Source of the DNA: Marisa cornuarietis | Lineage: Eukaryota; Mollusca; Gastropoda; Architaenioglossa; Ampullariidae | NCBI GenBank assembly: GCA_004794655.1 | Contig: SMMW01000601.1 | Coordinates: 806,001 to 870,000, forward strand | DNA length: 64,000 nucleotides | Reading direction: 5' to 3' | Part shown: one piece after another, positions 61,561 through 64,000 of the stretch | Layout of the letters: each line of letters starts with the position of its first letter | Numbering within the stretch: position 1 is the stretch's first letter | Notes under the pieces: generated by a model | Database searches by the model: none | What the model saw: the letters and a program-made list of their open reading frames with translations, nothing else | What the model was told of the DNA's origin: nothing | Program-made: the position numbers and the translations under genes

Positions 61561-62469
61561 ACGACCAAAAGATGACTTCCTCCCTCCTCCTGTACGTTTT
61601 TGTTGCCCCCTTCTTCCACCACCACCACCACCACCAGCACCACACAACACACACTCCCTTTCCCCGGATCTTAGCCATCCTCCTGTGTCTTTTCTACCCA
61701 TGCTATCATCGGTCCCCTTCCCCCTTTGTGCCAATTTTTCCCATCAACTCCGGTCAGAACTCCTGTGCCTGAAAGGCGTCTGGCTTTGACTAAATGGAGA
61801 CAGAACAAACAAACAAACAAACACACACACACACATGACGGGAAAATTGTGCAGCCCCCATCTTCTCTCATTCCCTCCCTCTCCCTTCAGCTGGAGCTCG
61901 CCTGCACCCGATGAAGTACCCTCGCTTACGCGCCACCTGTTCACCCGATCTGTCCTTTCTTTGCCAGTGGTACCTCAACCACCTGCCCCAGACTCTCCTG
62001 TTCCAATTTCTCCTCCTGTTATGAAAATGAAACTGTCACTAGTGGCTGAGATTATTCGCTTGATGGGAGTCTCCAGGCTTTACTATGTGCCAGTTTTCCT
62101 CTTTCCCAGTCTCCTCTTTCAAGCATGGCACAAATCACTACACACATCACTGTTGTTTTTTCTGTAACTAAAGAAGAAGATTATGTACTTGAGCATTTAC
62201 AAATTCATCCGCCTGTCTTTAAAGTTTCCTACACTCGTCACACGTGAAGTGATAAAAAGATTTTCATCAAGCATCCCAAACGATTGGAGGTCATTAAAAA
62301 TATCTAAACACCTGATCCTTGTCGGACTTGTAGAAGGATCTGGTGATAGGGTAGAAGGGTGAATCGATGTTTAATGTCAAGCTAGCAGTAAACCCTAACC
62401 CTAAACCTGACTATATCAGCGTGAGGAAGCCAGTCCGGTAAAGAAGTGCAGTATGCAGAGAAAGAATAA

Positions 62470-62545
62470 CCTTCCCGAGATGGGATTCGAACACAGAACA
62501 TCCAATCCTTTCAATATTAATCACACGCGCATGACAGTTGCTCCA
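62470..62545 (-). repeat. tRNA-derived SINE-like segment
   Basis: On the minus strand a B-box-like GTTCGAATCCCATCTCGG (core at 62483-62492) follows 'tggagcaactgtcatgcgcgtgtgatta', a plausible tRNA anticodon-arm remnant. The acceptor stem is absent. Probably a decayed SINE head. Confidence 0.45.
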
Positions 62546-64000
62546 TCAGTCTGCACATCAGCCGGGGAAAGGGGAAAGGGGTAAGGTAGGAGACAATTAC
62601 GAATGGTTCGAGAAAATATGTCAGGAGGATAATGGAAGAACCTGCAATATCAACACGAAATACATTTTAGGAATCTATGAACTAGGGAAAAACTGTCTCA
62701 GAAAAAAGAACACAAGTATACTACATATATGCTTTGTAAGTCTGCCCATCTCATTAGTCAATGGAAAAAAGCGAGATTTGTCTGTAACATATGTTGCAAA
62801 TGCAGGAAGGGCGGTGTTCGAAACTAACTTGACAACAATAAATAAAAGCATAGATGGGTAAATATCACGCATTATGCATATTTTAATTAAAAAATTAATT
62901 CGTTAAAAATTTCTGTAGTCTTGAAATCTGGGTATTGATACCTAAGAACAATGTGACGCAGTGGAATACAGCAGGTCTATAAAGAAGAAAAAATGAGAAT
63001 GAAAAAGAAAGACTGAGAGAGAGAGAGAGAACAAGTGACTCAAATAGAAAAAACGGAAAAAGCTTTTTCCCATGCTATTCACATTTCATAGTATTTAAAA
63101 TAATGTTTAGAAAATCACACAAACGGATATGATTAACACGAGTAAGGGATATATACCTGCATATATAACAGAATACATCGTGTGTGACTAAGAACTATTG
63201 ATACGGATGTCACTGCGTGTATACTGCAAAATAAAGAAAATAACTCGAAGAAAAAAAAAAACTTCCACCTGTTTACTACTTCATACGTACAAGAGACTCT
63301 AATACGAAAAAAAGCACGTCAGTTCATGCGGTGGGCAAACAGGAAAGTGCAACCCACTTGAGGTGCTTGCTTAGAAATTCTTAAAATGACGAAGGTGAGA
63401 GGGCAAACATTATACACCTCTACTTCAAAGGTCGAAAAATGAAACAGAGGCGAGAAGCGTATTCGTTTCATACCTAATGCCAGGTATTTTTGCTCATGGA
63501 ACGCATTATTTGTCTCCTTCCCCCCCCCCCACTCAACCCTCCAAAATTAACTCTTTCTGCTACCAGGACGTGTCGTGACCAACGGACATCAAAGGGTTTT
63601 CACTTCGGTGTTAAGCCTCAAAAAGGCCAAAGGTCCACTTTGGTTAAATATTAGTCGACAATAGCGGCTTTTTGCGCGAAAGGAGCACAGGGAACAGATC
63701 AAGCTTGTACTTGAGTGATAGCCGTGTTTCGTCCGTTAGACGGAATCAGACTTGGCCATCCAAGCATTACACTGTCTGCTGAAAGGTTCCCAGCCACGAT
63801 ATATTAGGTGTGGAGTATATTAGGACCTTCCCAGTGATCGGGGTCTCTTTTGGGAGATTACCTTCCATCACCGCCCTTAACCCTTCCCCCTCCCCCACAG
63901 GTGAAGTTCAGTCCAAACCCTACCGGCTTTTCAGCGTCAAAGGCGCCACATCACATCAAAGCTAATTTTCCAGGACAATAAAGAAATGTTAATTTTTCGC

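Larger units (their letters stand above)
60136..64000. other. Wnt6 intron 1 / upstream region, exon 1 not found
   Basis: I searched the minus strand for a signal-peptide exon ending in a Trp codon split before a GT donor and saw no acceptable one. The stretch holds a LINE-like tail, a CpG-rich patch and a SINE-like piece. Exon 1 probably lies beyond the window, or is diverged. Confidence 0.5.

Noticed and set aside
61382..61678. Minus-strand ORF with a poly-Trp run
   Set aside because: Reads the (CCA)n repeat at 61.6 kb; the remainder crosses the CpG-rich patch without domain similarity.
62385..62408. Telomere-like CCCTAA units
   Set aside because: Only two units; expected by chance and not an interstitial telomeric array.
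62675..62872. Minus-strand ORF with a signal-like start (MLLFIVVKLVSNTALPAFA), considered as Wnt6 exon 1
   Set aside because: No Trp-ending split codon before a GT donor of the right phase was found near it, and the sequence does not resemble known Wnt6 leaders.
1..64000. CRISPR arrays, operons or other bacterial features
   Set aside because: The window is clearly metazoan: spliced Wnt genes, long introns, LINEs and microsatellites. The periodic repeats found are minisatellites without unique spacers.

Overview
This is animal (eukaryotic) genomic DNA. The coding signal lies in short exons with GT/AG borders, separated by long AT-rich introns full of microsatellites and worn-out transposable elements. 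Two Wnt ligand genes account for all host coding sequence I can support. Their protein sequences, the linkage of Wnt1 to Wnt6 (part of the ancient Wnt9-Wnt1-Wnt6-Wnt10 cluster) and the repeat content suggest a lophotrochozoan, most likely a gastropod mollusc. The species guess is inference.

Layout. 1-5698 is upstream DNA of Wnt1 with a LINE-like 3' tail and microsatellites. 5699-27351 (+) is a complete Wnt1 gene with five coding exons (5699-5799, 9137-9393, 20340-20611, 24339-24489, 27014-27351). Every splice phase is consistent, giving a 372-residue protein (human WNT1 has 370). The first exon encodes only a signal peptide and is easily missed. 27352-36365 is the intergenic space between the two 3' ends. 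36366-60135 (-) is Wnt6: the last three coding exons (59915-60135, 37336-37616, 36366-36827) are clear, but the signal-peptide exon was not found and probably lies beyond 64000. The two genes are convergent (tail to tail). Both keep the same three intron positions with phases 2, 1 and 0, as expected of ancient Wnt paralogues. Wnt1 has one extra intron relative to human WNT1.

Both products would be secreted, palmitoleoylated, cysteine-rich ligands for Frizzled/LRP receptors; all key residues visible here are intact. Nothing looks like a pseudogene.

Mobile and repeated DNA. There is a 5'-truncated RTE-like LINE (13178-14505, -) ending in a (TGA)n tail, the C-terminal remnant of a second non-LTR element (45680-46050, +), a MITE with near-perfect terminal inverted repeats (19435-19696), tRNA-derived SINE-like pieces, a diverged ~400-bp repeat with one copy in each gene's largest intron, and many microsatellites and minisatellites.

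Most notable observations. (1) The Wnt6 exon-3 splice donor sits inside a 26-bp minisatellite that repeats the exon/intron junction four times. (2) A possible frame-preserving 27-nt microexon in Wnt1 intron 4 begins almost like the true exon 5 and lies just downstream of a long CT tract. (3) There are overlapping upstream ATGs before the Wnt1 start. (4) The LINE stop codon merges directly into its (TGA)n tail. I found no unknown protein-coding system.
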